A DNA stretch of 44,330 bases from positions 1 through 44,330 of the forward strand of contig LVAK01000044.1 in NCBI GenBank assembly GCA_001604035.1, written 5' to 3'. Made by a program: the position numbers and the translations under genes. Each line of letters begins with the position of its first letter. Within the stretch, counting starts at the first letter, position 1. The notes beneath the pieces are model-generated. The model saw only the letters and a program-made list of their open reading frames with translations. It did not search any database and was not told where the DNA came from. The DNA is from Clostridiales bacterium Firm_05 (GTDB taxonomy: Bacteria > Bacillota > Clostridia > Oscillospirales > Ruminococcaceae). Shown here in pieces: positions 34,071-42,986 of the stretch.

Positions 34071-36766
34071 TGAAGAAAAAGGCTATCCAGAATGCAAACG
34101 GTATCACCATATGCGACAGCATTGTGATGTCCGTAAAAAAGAAACGTCCGAATTTCAGGAAGCTTGAGTCAGTCCTCATAGCGGTCATAGGCTTTACTTC
34201 GGTTATAATGTCATTTCTCGGAATGTTTGAGTTTGAATATGATGCAGGTAAAGTCGCAATTGCCGCAGTACTGTTCTCAGCTTTTTATATAACCCTGATA
34301 CTTATCGCCAGAAAGGCGTTGTGGATCATTCTTTACTCCATCGGAGTTTTCGCTTTTGCTGCGTATAAAATGATCGACAAGATAACGGACGGCTTCAAAT
34401 TCGTCTATAATGTCATCTACAAGGACTCCTTCAATACGGAGATAAACTACTATAAATATGTCAAGCCTTCTATGGAAGAAGAATCCGTAACGGTACTGTT
34501 CATCTTCGCAATATGGCTCATGGCTATCGTTATCTACTTCTTTACCATATACAGACCTAACCCCATTCTGCCGCTGCTGGTAACCTTCCCGGTTATTGAG
34601 ATCGGACTGTACAACGGCATAGAGATACCCATATTCTGGGGTATCATGGTCATCGCTTACTGGCTGGCTCTCCTCAGTATGTCTACTATCGACATCGGTG
34701 AATACTCCGGCGGCACCAGCGGATTCGTCCGGAAGGATAATCTTTTCTTCCCCAAAAGACAGATGAAGCTTAAAGTCACCGAAAAATGCGGTATGTATAT
34801 CATGGCTGTTATTCTGGCTGTTGCAATTTTAGCAGTGACCATACTCAATGCTTTTGACTATCAGCGAAGCGATGAGATCAACAAGAAACGCCGTGATATC
34901 AGTGAGGCGTTCAATGAGTTCACTCTTGAAGATCTTGCTGCCAGTCTCTCCAGGATAACAAGTGCTTTCGGTTTTACTATCGATTATGAGAATAACAAGC
35001 TCGGCAATAAAGATCATATCACTTATGATAATACTACAGATCTTGTGGTAACAGTGGACAAAAAGCATAACTGTGCGATCTATCTCAAAGACGACGTAAA
35101 CAGCATCTACGACGATAATGAGTGGTCGCAGCTTGACAGTGACGAGTATGATTCTGAGGTGTTCGATGATTTCAGTAATAACGGTATCTTCCCTCAGGAT
35201 TTTCCAAGTCTCTTCAGCAGATTGATCGATCCACAGGTAAATGAGCTGTCTTTACTTATCGATTCAAAAGTAAAAAAGAGCAGGAAATTCTGCCCCTATG
35301 GAACCGATAATTTCGGCGGCCTTTCATATAACAGAGACAAACTCGTTTCTTCTCTCGATGACAAGGAAAGAGAGTTCAATTACAAATTCGTGCCTATAAA
35401 TATCGACTACGTTGCTGCAAATCTCACACCGCCTGCAAGAACAGTATTCAGCTCGTCAGCTGTCTCAGATCATAACTGGTTGACCGCAATCACTGATATG
35501 TGCAGGAAGTATTCTCTGTATACCTACGATGACTACTTCCCTGTTGATCTCGAGATCCCGGTGGATCAGGATTCAATGTACATGAACGGACAGTATCTTG
35601 CAGCCGAGCTCCTTGAAGACAGATACAATAAATTTGTCTACGATAATTATCTACAGGTCCCGGACAATAAAAACATGGATGAAGTCCGTGCAGCATATTC
35701 GGATATCCTCGATAAGGCTGCTCAGGCTAAAACTGCTGAGGATAAGGTGGCCGTACTCGATGCGATCCGCAAGCGTATGGCAGACGACTGCAAATATACG
35801 CTGTCCCCCGGTAAAACTCCCTCAAACAGAGATTTTATCAACTACTTCCTCATTGAAAATAAAAAAGGATATTGTATACACTATGCTACTTCCGGTGTAA
35901 TGCTTGCAAGAATGGCTGGAATACCTGCAAGATATGCAACAGGATACATCGTTGTGGCAGATGATTTCAGCGTTGAAAATATGAACCCTGACGGCTCTTA
36001 TACTATCGATGTTCAGGACAACAGAAGCCACGCATGGGCTGAGATATACCTTGACGGTTATGGCTGGGTGCCTTTTGAGTTTACTGACGGGTATACCAGC
36101 CGCCCGGTCGGCAATGCTCCTGCACCGCCTGAGCCAGGCCCTGATCCGCCAAGACCTACAGAGCCGGATCCATCCGTCGTTACAACTACAAGCCCACAGG
36201 CGCTTACAACTGCTCGTTCAGCCATTACTACTACTACTGCTGCACCTAATGGCGGCAACAGTGCTGTAAACTCCGGAACAGGTACCCCCGGCGCTGCAAG
36301 CAGCACCCATAAGCACAGCGGATTTAAAATGCCAGTATGGCTAAAAACTGTTATTGTAACATTTGTGATAGCCGCTGCGGCAGTCGGATTCATTCTTCTC
36401 AGAAGAAAATTCATAACCAATAAACGCCGTGACCAATTCACCAGAGGAGCAGGCTCAAATCGTATCGGACATATGTATCTGTACGCAGAAAAACTGCTCG
36501 ACACGCTCCAACTGAAAAATGACAGCAGCAATTATACCGGATTCGCTGAAAATGTCGAAAAGCATATCGGCGGATCGTTCATTGAAAAGGGCAGCTTTGA
36601 GAAATTTATGGAGATCGCTCTCCGCTCCGGCTTCAGCGGCGTTCAGCCATCTCAGGAAGAGATAGAGAGCTGCAAAAAGCTGGTGGATCAGCTTTCAGGA
36701 AGTATTTACGCAAGATCAGGCTTCTTCCGCAGACTATGGCTGAAGCTCATCAATGCACTCGTATAG
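34070..36766 (+). CDS. Transglutaminase-like membrane protein (TgpA type)
   Basis: 898 residues. N-terminal block of about six membrane helices, then a large outer part holding a transglutaminase-like cysteine protease domain: catalytic Cys in KKGYCIHYATSGVMLARMAGIPARYATGY, His in RSHAWAEIYLDGYGWVPFE, and the acidic residue in FEFTDG. A Pro/Thr-rich linker (PPEPGPDPPRPTEPDP, then TTT-rich) leads to a second membrane anchor (VIVTFVIAAAAVGFILL) and a C-terminal cytoplasmic helical region like DUF4129. All three catalytic residues appear present. It probably processes or crosslinks surface proteins; the substrate is unknown. It is coupled to DUF58 upstream and is followed 10 bp later by the DUF308-like gene. 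Confidence 0.9.
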   Translation: MKKKAIQNANGITICDSIVMSVKKKRPNFRKLESVLIAVIGFTSVIMSFLGMFEFEYDAGKVAIAAVLFSAFYITLILIARKALWIILYSIGVFAFAAYKMIDKITDGFKFVYNVIYKDSFNTEINYYKYVKPSMEEESVTVLFIFAIWLMAIVIYFFTIYRPNPILPLLVTFPVIEIGLYNGIEIPIFWGIMVIAYWLALLSMSTIDIGEYSGGTSGFVRKDNLFFPKRQMKLKVTEKCGMYIMAVILAVAILAVTILNAFDYQRSDEINKKRRDISEAFNEFTLEDLAASLSRITSAFGFTIDYENNKLGNKDHITYDNTTDLVVTVDKKHNCAIYLKDDVNSIYDDNEWSQLDSDEYDSEVFDDFSNNGIFPQDFPSLFSRLIDPQVNELSLLIDSKVKKSRKFCPYGTDNFGGLSYNRDKLVSSLDDKEREFNYKFVPINIDYVAANLTPPARTVFSSSAVSDHNWLTAITDMCRKYSLYTYDDYFPVDLEIPVDQDSMYMNGQYLAAELLEDRYNKFVYDNYLQVPDNKNMDEVRAAYSDILDKAAQAKTAEDKVAVLDAIRKRMADDCKYTLSPGKTPSNRDFINYFLIENKKGYCIHYATSGVMLARMAGIPARYATGYIVVADDFSVENMNPDGSYTIDVQDNRSHAWAEIYLDGYGWVPFEFTDGYTSRPVGNAPAPPEPGPDPPRPTEPDPSVVTTTSPQALTTARSAITTTTAAPNGGNSAVNSGTGTPGAASSTHKHSGFKMPVWLKTVIVTFVIAAAAVGFILLRRKFITNKRRDQFTRGAGSNRIGHMYLYAEKLLDTLQLKNDSSNYTGFAENVEKHIGGSFIEKGSFEKFMEIALRSGFSGVQPSQEEIESCKKLVDQLSGSIYARSGFFRRLWLKLINALV

Positions 36767-36776
36767 GAGGAATACA

Positions 36777-37349
36777 ATGAAAATAGACAATTCAGGATAT
36801 ATCACAAAATGCATTCTTCTGATAATAAGCGGAGGTCTTATAGCCTTTTTCCCGCAGATAATTACATGGATGTTCTATATCATCGGCGGCATTATCGTTG
36901 TATCCTGCATATTGATGATGTTCACCTCCTTCGGTTCCGGCGACGGAGGACTGCTGTCATCAAGCAGCATCGTCGGTATCCTTATAGGCGTTGGTGTAAT
37001 GTTCCTGCCTAAGATATTGACGCTGGGCATCACGATCGTTGGCGGCTGTATTTTCCTTGTGCTTGGAATTGTAAGGATAATAAAAGCCTTGAGTGCAGAG
37101 AACTCACAAAGCAACAGGATACTCAGCGGTATCATTGGCTGCATTCTTGTCTTGACAGCTATCATTCTGTTCGTTAATCCCTTCTCTGCTGCCAGCGCTG
37201 CAAGAGTTATCGTTGGACTGATAATGATAGTTTATGGATTATTCAACGGCTATGTTGCTTATGAGATTTCCAGACGAAATTCTGGATACACTTCATCATC
37301 TCCCGATATCATCGATGTCAGTGATTTCTCTGTTCACGACGACAAGTAA
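36777..37349 (+). CDS. DUF308-like multi-helix membrane protein
   Basis: Start set at ATG 36777 (190 residues), with TAGGAGG 6 nt upstream; the track start lies inside the preceding gene. Six hydrophobic helices in three pairs (CILLIISGGLIAFFPQIITW, FYIIGGIIVVSCILMMF, IVGILIGVGVMFLPKILTLGI, VGGCIFLVLGIVRIIKA, and two more) with glycine-rich turns are typical of DUF308/HdeD-type proteins. Function unknown. Last gene of the MoxR operon, followed by a strong terminator. Confidence 0.75.
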   Translation: MKIDNSGYITKCILLIISGGLIAFFPQIITWMFYIIGGIIVVSCILMMFTSFGSGDGGLLSSSSIVGILIGVGVMFLPKILTLGITIVGGCIFLVLGIVRIIKALSAENSQSNRILSGIIGCILVLTAIILFVNPFSAASAARVIVGLIMIVYGLFNGYVAYEISRRNSGYTSSSPDIIDVSDFSVHDDK

Positions 37350-37362
37350 TAACAAGCAATTC

Positions 37363-37400
37363 AAAAAAATGCTGCACAGTTTTCTGTGCAGCATTTTTTA
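37363..37400. terminator. Bidirectional terminator between convergent genes
   Basis: AAAAAAATGCTGCACAG (37363-37379) pairs with CTGTGCAGCATTTTTT (37384-37399) around a 4-nt loop, giving a long stem with A/T runs on both sides. It ends the MoxR operon and the opposing methyltransferase transcript. Confidence 0.9.
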
Positions 37401-37496
37401 TTATTTTCTTGCAGCAATATAAAAACGATGTATCCTGCCGCTGATACGGCCTTTTTCTCGTATTTCTTCTTCTGTAGCAAGCAGCTTTTCAAAGCA
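37401..37496 (-). pseudogene. Out-of-reach C-terminal piece of the methyltransferase
   Basis: Directly after the TAA at 37497-37499 the same frame stays open for 31 codons, reading CFEKLLATEEEIREKG and ending RIHRFYIAARK before a second TAA. A final F-Y-I-A-A-R-K strand is the usual end of this methyltransferase type. So the last ~31 residues seem to have been cut off by a single nonsense codon. Confidence 0.75.
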
Positions 37497-38162
37497 TTAA
37501 TCAACGGAAAAACCAATAAATTCCCATTCGATTATTTTAGCGAACCAGACCAGTGCTCCGGTATCAAAAAAGCTTATAGGCCGGAAGGCCTCACCGCTTT
37601 CTATTACTGAGAAGCCAGCATCAGTAAGCTCACTTATACAATGAGAAAGATCATGTCCCTCAAAACGCTTTTCTGCACCCGGAAGAAGTTTTTCAACAAG
37701 CTCACGATCGTTATCTTCTCCCACCTGCTGTGTTATAAAAAAACCGCCGGGTTTCAATATCCGGTAAAGCTCCTCGGCTTCATATGCACCATGTCTGTTT
37801 ATAACCACATCAAAAAAGCTGTCAGGAAAAGGCATTGTTTCATAGTCTGTTACCTTGTGAAAACCTATTCCGAGTTTGCCTAATACCTTTCTGCAAAGCT
37901 CAACATTAGGCGGATAGCCTTCTGTTGCAAAGGTATTTTCAAAAGGATGGCCAAGACTTAACAGTAATTCGCCTCCGCCAGTGTCGATGTCAAGAAGTTT
38001 ATCAGTGCTGCGCCTGTATCTGTTTATGACAGCCTTATAATCCCATGGCAGATCATCTTCCTCGGAATAGAATCTGCCCTTGATATGACTGAAATCCCAG
38101 CCCTTTATCATAGCGTTCTGCTCTTCGTTTTTCCAGTTTTTTCTTAATTCTTCTATGTTCAT
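37497..38162 (-). CDS. SAM-dependent methyltransferase, truncated by an in-frame stop
   Basis: 221 residues before the first stop. A Rossmann-type methyltransferase core is visible: LLDIDTGGGELLLSLG (motif I, with DTGGGE) near residue 57, an acidic strand TEGYPPN, FFDVVINRHGAYEAEELYRILKPGGFFITQQVG covering motifs II-III, and a late SFFDTGALVWFAKIIEW. The frame continues 31 codons beyond the stop with a plausible family C-terminus, so the annotated product is probably shortened. Substrate unknown; the attenuated leader suggests an inducible, possibly drug-responsive gene. RBS AAAGGAG is 8 nt before the ATG. Its own promoter and leader peptide lie upstream. Confidence 0.8.
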   Translation of the reverse strand: MNIEELRKNWKNEEQNAMIKGWDFSHIKGRFYSEEDDLPWDYKAVINRYRRSTDKLLDIDTGGGELLLSLGHPFENTFATEGYPPNVELCRKVLGKLGIGFHKVTDYETMPFPDSFFDVVINRHGAYEAEELYRILKPGGFFITQQVGEDNDRELVEKLLPGAEKRFEGHDLSHCISELTDAGFSVIESGEAFRPISFFDTGALVWFAKIIEWEFIGFSVD

Positions 38163-38189
38163 AATAACTACTCCTTTATATTTTCATTC

Positions 38190-38278
38190 AAAAAGGTGCA
38201 GTCAACTGATAACCTCAATTACTCGGTGCGATCTGTTATCAGATTTCAAAACTGCACCGAGAAGTTATCTCGAATCAT
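38190..38278 (-). promoter_or_regulatory. Transcription attenuator with alternative hairpins
   Basis: On the minus strand, CTCGGTGC (38254-38261) can pair with GCACCGAG (38222-38229). Alternatively the overlapping GGTGCAGT (38251-38258) pairs with ACTGCACC (38195-38202), nesting CTGATAAC/GTTATCAG (38235-38242 and 38206-38213). The second fold is followed directly by TTTTT (38190-38194). The two folds exclude each other, and their first strands lie inside the leader-peptide codons. A third small hairpin, CGAGA/TCTCG, lies at 38258-38272. This is the layout of a ribosome-controlled attenuator. Confidence 0.75.
38246..38278 (-). CDS. Leader peptide MIRDNFSVQF
   Basis: A 10-codon ORF with GGAGG (38288-38292) 9 nt before its ATG, placed about 28 nt after the predicted transcription start. 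It ends in TGA, and its codons overlap the 5' strands of both alternative hairpins. It has no role as a protein that I can see; it most likely positions a ribosome to choose between the two folds. Confidence 0.7.
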   Translation of the reverse strand: MIRDNFSVQF

Positions 38279-38312
38279 TATTATTGTCCTCCGTAATCAT
38301 CAATGTAAGGAT

Positions 38313-38341
38313 ATTATATATCACCAATTCATAAAAGTCAA
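38313..38341 (-). promoter_or_regulatory. Sigma-A promoter of the attenuated methyltransferase
   Basis: Minus-strand TTGACT (38336-38341), 17-bp spacer and a perfect TATAAT (38313-38318). The start near 38306 gives a structured leader of about 144 nt. Confidence 0.8.
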
Positions 38342-38352
38342 TACATAAAAGA

Positions 38353-38380
38353 AAAAACCACCTGTCAAAGCAGGTGGTTT
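38353..38380 (-). terminator. Terminator after the M18 aminopeptidase
   Basis: AAACCACCTG and CAGGTGGTTT form a 10-bp stem with a 6-nt loop, followed on the minus strand by T-rich sequence. It ends the prfA-to-aminopeptidase transcript just before the next promoter. Confidence 0.85.
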
Positions 38381-38387
38381 GTATAGA

Positions 38388-39791
38388 TCAGTCTTCGCAG
38401 AAAGCAATGAATGCCTTATATGCCATATAAGTATCGATCTTAGAAACTATCTCATACGGTGCGTGCATTGAAAGCACAGGCACGCCAAGGTCTATGGTGT
38501 CAACGTTGAGGTTTGCAATATAAGCTGCAACTGTTCCGCCGCCGCCTTCATCCACCTTACCAAGCTCACCTGTCTGCCAGATGACCTTCTTCTCATCCAT
38601 AAGGCGTCTTACACGGCCTGTAAATTCAGCAGAGGCATCTGATGTGCCGGACTTTCCTCTTGCACCTGTATACTTTGTTACAACAACTCCCCTGTTGATA
38701 TATGCACAGTTATTGCGCTCATTCACCTCAGGGAATGTCGGATCAAACGCAGCGTTTACATCAGCCGAAAGACACTCAGATGCAGAAAGAACAGTTCTTC
38801 CGTCTGAACCAAGCTCCTCCGCTATATCAGCGATAAAGTATTCAAGATATGCTGAGCAAAGGCCTGTATTTCCATCGCTGCCAGTCTCCTCCTTATCAGT
38901 GAGGACTGTTACAACTGTATGAACAGGATCCTTGCAGTCAACTGTAGCTCTTAAAGCTGTATAAGCGCACACCTTGTCGTCGTGACCGTAAGCACCGATC
39001 ATGCTTCTGTCAAAGCCGATATCCTTTGCCTTGAATGCAGGCACAGCTTCAAGCTCGCTGGATATGAAATCTGCTTCGGTGATACCATACTTCTCATAAA
39101 GGATATTCATTATATTGAGTTTTACAGCTCCACTCTCCTCATCGTCCTTAAAAGGTCTTGAGCCGATGATTATATTGAGCTGCTCGCCTGTTATACCCTT
39201 TGCAAGAGGCTTCTGCATCTGTGCAGTTGCAAGATGCGGAAGAAGGTCTGTTACACAAAATACCGGATCATTTTCGTCCTCACCGATAGTAACCTTTACT
39301 CTTGTTCCGTCAGCCTTTACTACAACACCGTGAAGAGCAAGCGGGATAGTGGTCCACTGATACTTCTTTATGCCGCCGTAATAATGAGTCTTGAAGAGAG
39401 CTATCTCGTTATCCTCGTACAGCGGATTCTGCTTGAGATCAAGTCTTGGAGAATCAATATGAGCTGCACAAAGTCTTACGCCCTCCTCAATAGGGGCTTT
39501 GCCGATAACGGCCATAAGTATAGCCTTATCTCTGTTGTTGCGGTAGATCTTATCTCCTGCTTTTAGCTTCATTCCTTTTTTATATTCAACAAATCCGTTT
39601 TTTTCAAGAAGGTCTATCGAATATATAACAGCCTCCCTTTCGATCTTAGAGCGATCCATAAAGTCCTTGTAGTCCTCACAGAACTTGTCGCAGTCTGCGA
39701 TATCCTCATCGGACATATTATAATATGCATTTTTCCGCTTTAACAGGAGCTTTTCTTTGAGTTCCTTTAATGCTTCTTTGTTTTCTTCCAT
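38388..39791 (-). CDS. M18 family aminopeptidase
   Basis: 467 residues, the usual length for this zinc metallopeptidase family, which removes N-terminal residues from peptides in the cytoplasm. Visible metal and catalytic segments: CAAHIDSPRLDLK near residue 108 (first His ligand and Asp), LTDKEETGSDGNTG near 298 (the catalytic Glu and bridging region), ECLSADVNAAFDP near 340, and GVPVLSMHAPYEIVSKID at the end with the last His ligand. No signal peptide. It is the last gene of the DUF951-prfA-Sua5-coaE group and is followed by a terminator. Confidence 0.93.
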   Translation of the reverse strand: MEENKEALKELKEKLLLKRKNAYYNMSDEDIADCDKFCEDYKDFMDRSKIEREAVIYSIDLLEKNGFVEYKKGMKLKAGDKIYRNNRDKAILMAVIGKAPIEEGVRLCAAHIDSPRLDLKQNPLYEDNEIALFKTHYYGGIKKYQWTTIPLALHGVVVKADGTRVKVTIGEDENDPVFCVTDLLPHLATAQMQKPLAKGITGEQLNIIIGSRPFKDDEESGAVKLNIMNILYEKYGITEADFISSELEAVPAFKAKDIGFDRSMIGAYGHDDKVCAYTALRATVDCKDPVHTVVTVLTDKEETGSDGNTGLCSAYLEYFIADIAEELGSDGRTVLSASECLSADVNAAFDPTFPEVNERNNCAYINRGVVVTKYTGARGKSGTSDASAEFTGRVRRLMDEKKVIWQTGELGKVDEGGGGTVAAYIANLNVDTIDLGVPVLSMHAPYEIVSKIDTYMAYKAFIAFCED

Positions 39792-39815
39792 ATTTATTCT
39801 CCCTTCGGAAATATT

Positions 39816-39846
39816 AAGCGGCTGAGCTATTCAGCCACAGCCGCTT
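39816..39846 (-). terminator. Hairpin across the coaE stop codon
   Basis: AAGCGGCTG (39816-39824) and CAGCCGCTT (39838-39846) form a perfect 9-bp stem with the coaE TAG in the loop. The T-tail is weak (AATATTT), so it may only partly terminate transcription before the aminopeptidase gene. Confidence 0.4.
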
Positions 39847-40498
39847 TTGCGCTGTTTGTAATGATATCTGCGTCATTTGAAAGATAACAATCCTTTATCT
39901 TATCCGATACTTCTCTTGATATCTTCGTCACTGTTTCGATATCTCCGTCATTCCTGATTATATAATCGGAATGGCTCATAAAGAACTCATCGCTGTACTG
40001 TGAGTCCATGCGCTGTCTCGCCTGCTCATGAGTTATACCGTCACGGGCTATAATACGCTGTTCTCTAACATTTTCATCTGCAAGTACAGATATGATTATC
40101 TCACAGAAATCATCAGCATGGCTCTCAAAAAGAGTTGGTGCATCAAGGAGTATGAGTCTGACACCGTTATTTGAGTTTTCCTTTATCATACTGAGTATCT
40201 CTTTGGTGATGTAAGGATGCATGATAGTATTCAGCGTTTCAAGCTTTGCCTTGTCTGTAAAGACTATTGCTGCAAGAGCCTTTCTGTCGAGAGTTTCATC
40301 GTCATTGAGTATCTCCCTGCCGAAGAGCTCCTCTATCTCATAAAGACAGTTGCTGCCTTTTTCTACAACTTTTCTTGCAACCTTGTCAGCATCTATTATA
40401 GTAAAGCCATTTTCAGAAAAGATCTTTGAGATCGTTGTCTTTCCCGCACCGGTCTGGCCGGTCAGTCCGACAACGGTTACACCGCTAAGACTGTTCAT
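39827..40498 (-). CDS. coaE: Dephospho-CoA kinase
   Basis: Phosphorylates dephospho-CoA, the last step of coenzyme A synthesis. 223 residues with P-loop VVGLTGQTGAGKTTISKIF at residues 9-27, substrate-contact IIDADKVARKVVEKG, then LILLDAPTLFE and the lid region QRIIARDGITHEQARQRM. All family landmarks are present. The ATG overlaps the stop of the Sua5-type gene as ATGA, so they are coupled. Confidence 0.94.
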   Translation of the reverse strand: MNSLSGVTVVGLTGQTGAGKTTISKIFSENGFTIIDADKVARKVVEKGSNCLYEIEELFGREILNDDETLDRKALAAIVFTDKAKLETLNTIMHPYITKEILSMIKENSNNGVRLILLDAPTLFESHADDFCEIIISVLADENVREQRIIARDGITHEQARQRMDSQYSDEFFMSHSDYIIRNDGDIETVTKISREVSDKIKDCYLSNDADIITNSAKAAVAE

Positions 40499-41508
40499 AT
40501 CCTTATCACCTCGAATCCTGCCGCCCTTATAAGGCGGTTATATACAGCAAGTCCGACGCCCTCTGAGGACGGAGCTCGGACATACACCTTTTTTGCACCG
40601 ATATCATCAAGCTCTCTCAGTCTCTGGAAAAGCCAGTGTGCCTGTTCTGAGCTGTCTTCTCCATATGTCATATGCCGATACGGGAAATTCCTTTCATCGC
40701 CGTCATATATAAGGCAGTATGTATCAGCGCTCATCTTATCGCCAACATATCTTCTGAAGGCGTCAGCATCGCCTTCAACCATTATTATATCTGCCTTCGG
40801 AGAATAGTGCTTATATTTCATTCCTGGTGATGCAGCCTTCTGACCAGCTTCAAGTTCGTGCAGTATCGCATGATCGATCACCACTTCATCACATACCTCA
40901 AGAAGCATTTCCCTGGTTATGCAGCCAGGACGAAGTATCCTTACAGTATTCTCCCCTTCAAAGGAGATCACTGTTGACTCCACGCCGAATTCAGACTGTC
41001 CTCCGTCTACAACAGCAGCGATCTTACCATTCATATCACGCATTACGTGATCTGCTGAGGTCGGGCTGGGATAGCCTGATGTATTTGCTGAGGGAGCTGC
41101 TATAGGACATCCTGAGAGCTCTATTATCCTGTGCATTACAGGATGTGAAGGTACTCTTATACCTACTGTGTCAAGTCCGCCTGAGGTTATCATCGGAATC
41201 TGCTCATTCTTTGGCAGCACCATCGTAAGCGGTCCCGGACAGAATCTCTCAGCAAGTCTGTATGCAAGCTCAGGGATAGATGAAGTATACTTGCAGGCAT
41301 GAGAAAAATCAGCAAGATGTACTATTAACGGATTATCAGCCGGGCGTCCCTTTGCAGCAAAGACCTTCCGAACTGCTTCTTCATTTGAAGCGTCTGCGCC
41401 AAGGCCGTATACTGTTTCTGTGGGAATACCAACTATCTCTCCGCTTTTTATAAATCCGGCAGCGATTTCCAGCTGCGCTTCGTTATCACTTAGCAGAATC
41501 GTTTCCAT
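40495..41508 (-). CDS. L-threonylcarbamoyladenylate synthase (Sua5 type)
   Basis: Makes threonylcarbamoyl-AMP for the t6A37 modification of tRNA. 337 residues. The YrdC-like catalytic domain spans about 1-210: GEIVGIPTETVYGLGADA, KVFAAKGRPADNPLIVHL, and APSANTSGYPSPTSADHV. It is followed by the linker SPGMKYKHYSPKA and a C-terminal Sua5 domain of about 110 residues, marking the long Sua5 form rather than the short TsaC. It lies 2 bp after prfA on the same strand. Confidence 0.94.
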   Translation of the reverse strand: METILLSDNEAQLEIAAGFIKSGEIVGIPTETVYGLGADASNEEAVRKVFAAKGRPADNPLIVHLADFSHACKYTSSIPELAYRLAERFCPGPLTMVLPKNEQIPMITSGGLDTVGIRVPSHPVMHRIIELSGCPIAAPSANTSGYPSPTSADHVMRDMNGKIAAVVDGGQSEFGVESTVISFEGENTVRILRPGCITREMLLEVCDEVVIDHAILHELEAGQKAASPGMKYKHYSPKADIIMVEGDADAFRRYVGDKMSADTYCLIYDGDERNFPYRHMTYGEDSSEQAHWLFQRLRELDDIGAKKVYVRAPSSEGVGLAVYNRLIRAAGFEVIRI

Positions 41509-41510
41509 AA

Positions 41511-42581
41511 TTACGCTTCCTGAGCAGCAAGCTTAGCTGCCTGATCGGCAGTAGCCAGTGCATCGAATACCTCATCAAGATTTCCGTTAAGGATATCCTC
41601 AAGCCTGTATATGGTAAGGCCGATACGATGATCTGTGAGTCTACCCTGCGGATAGTTATAGGTCCTTATTCTCTCGGAGCGGTCACCTGTGCCGACCTGC
41701 ATTTTTCTCTCCGAGGCGATCTTAGCGTCTTGTTCCTCCTGCATAGCTTCGTAGATCCTTGAACGAAGGATCTTCATAGCTTTGTCTTTGTTCTTATGCT
41801 GACTTCTTTCGTCCTGACATTCTACGACCACATTCGTGGGCAGATATGTTATTCTTACAGCGGACTCTGTTTTATTTATATGCTGTCCGCCTGCACCGCT
41901 TGCACGGAAATAATCGATCTTCAGATCTGTCGGATTTATCTCCAGCTCGACTTCATCTGCCTCTACAAGTACGGCAACTGTTACAGTCGAGGTGTGGATA
42001 CGTCCCTGAGATTCTGTCTCAGGAACACGCTGCACACGGTGTACGCCGCTTTCATATTTAAGCCTTGAATAAGCACCGTCACCTTCTACGGAGAAGCTTA
42101 TCTCCTTGAAGCCGCCCAGCTCGGTGGGATTGGCACTAAGGATCTCCTGCTTCCAGCCCCGGGCTTCTGCGTACATTGTGTACATACGATAAAGAGAATT
42201 CGCAAACAGAGAAGCTTCCTCGCCGCCTGCGCCTCCTCTTATCTCTATAATAACGTTTTTGTCATCATTAGGATCTTTTGGAAGAAGCAGGACTTTCAGC
42301 TCCTGAGTAAGGGACTCCATAGCCTCCTTGGACTCCTCAAGCTCTTCCTGAGCCATTTCCTTGAGTTCCTTATCACCGCCGTCTGCAAGAAGCTCCTTGG
42401 CCTCTTCAAACGCTCTCAAGGCTCTGACATACTCCCGATATTTCTCAATGATAGGAGTCATATTCTTGTACTCCCTCATAAGCTGTGTATACAGCTTATT
42501 ATCATTAACTATATCAGGATCTGACAGCTTGGCACTGATATCCTCATATTTTTCTTCCATTACTGCAAGTTTTTCAAACAT
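41511..42581 (-). CDS. prfA: Peptide chain release factor 1
   Basis: Recognises UAA and UAG stop codons and triggers peptide release. 356 residues with the GGQ motif ([18 protein letters not shown] near residue 230) and the codon-recognition P-x-T region in [16 protein letters not shown] near 185; RF1 rather than RF2 is supported by length, PET and the C-terminal [17 protein letters not shown] long N-terminal coiled coil is normal. No prmC methylase gene adjoins. Confidence 0.96.
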   Translation of the reverse strand: MFEKLAVMEEKYEDISAKLSDPDIVNDNKLYTQLMREYKNMTPIIEKYREYVRALRAFEEAKELLADGGDKELKEMAQEELEESKEAMESLTQELKVLLLPKDPNDDKNVIIEIRGGAGGEEASLFANSLYRMYTMYAEARGWKQEILSANPTELGGFKEISFSVEGDGAYSRLKYESGVHRVQRVPETESQGRIHTSTVTVAVLVEADEVELEINPTDLKIDYFRASGAGGQHINKTESAVRITYLPTNVVVECQDERSQHKNKDKAMKILRSRIYEAMQEEQDAKIASERKMQVGTGDRSERIRTYNYPQGRLTDHRIGLTIYRLEDILNGNLDEVFDALATADQAAKLAAQEA

Positions 42582-42627
42582 TCTACTACTCCTTAAGCAA
42601 AAATCAGTTCAATAAAAATGCAGCCGG

Positions 42628-42816
42628 CTAACCCTCTTCCGGATGTTTAACGCTCCGGATATTCTTTTCGATCTTGTTCCTCGGCACAAGAAATTCTCTG
42701 GAACACTTCACACATCTCAATCTGAAATCCATTCCCGAGCGGATAACGTACATTTCATTTGCACCGCAAGGATGATTTTTTTTCATTGTCAGAATATCTC
42801 CCGGCCGGATGTCCAA
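42628..42816 (-). CDS. DUF951 family protein
   Basis: 62 residues from the TTG at 42816, which has AAAGGAG 8 nt upstream; the track start is a GTG inside the RBS. The sequence follows the DUF951 plan: DIRPGDILTMKKNHPCGANE, then FRLRCVKCSREFLVPR with a C-x-x-C pair. These small proteins are of unknown function and widespread in Firmicutes. It heads the prfA group behind a good promoter. Confidence 0.88.
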   Translation of the reverse strand: MDIRPGDILTMKKNHPCGANEMYVIRSGMDFRLRCVKCSREFLVPRNKIEKNIRSVKHPEEG

Positions 42817-42860
42817 AGTATTCACTCCTTTCTATAAATACCGAAAATCGTACATTTAAC

Positions 42861-42889
42861 ATTATACCCCAAAATTACTCCTAAATCAA
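42861..42889 (-). promoter_or_regulatory. Sigma-A promoter of the DUF951-prfA group
   Basis: Minus-strand TTGATT (42884-42889), a 17-bp spacer and a perfect TATAAT (42861-42866), about 45 bp before the DUF951 start. Confidence 0.8.
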
Positions 42890-42986
42890 TATTAAAAGCG
42901 TATATTTTTTTGGATTTGTGGAAAAATAATAAAAATCCATAAATAAACATATTGAAGTCAACCAAAAAAACATGAAAGGTGATAAC

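Noticed and set aside
38190-38306. T-box or metabolite riboswitch upstream of the methyltransferase
   Set aside because: No T-box motif or known riboswitch core was recognised, and the leader ORF with overlapping hairpins explains the structure better.
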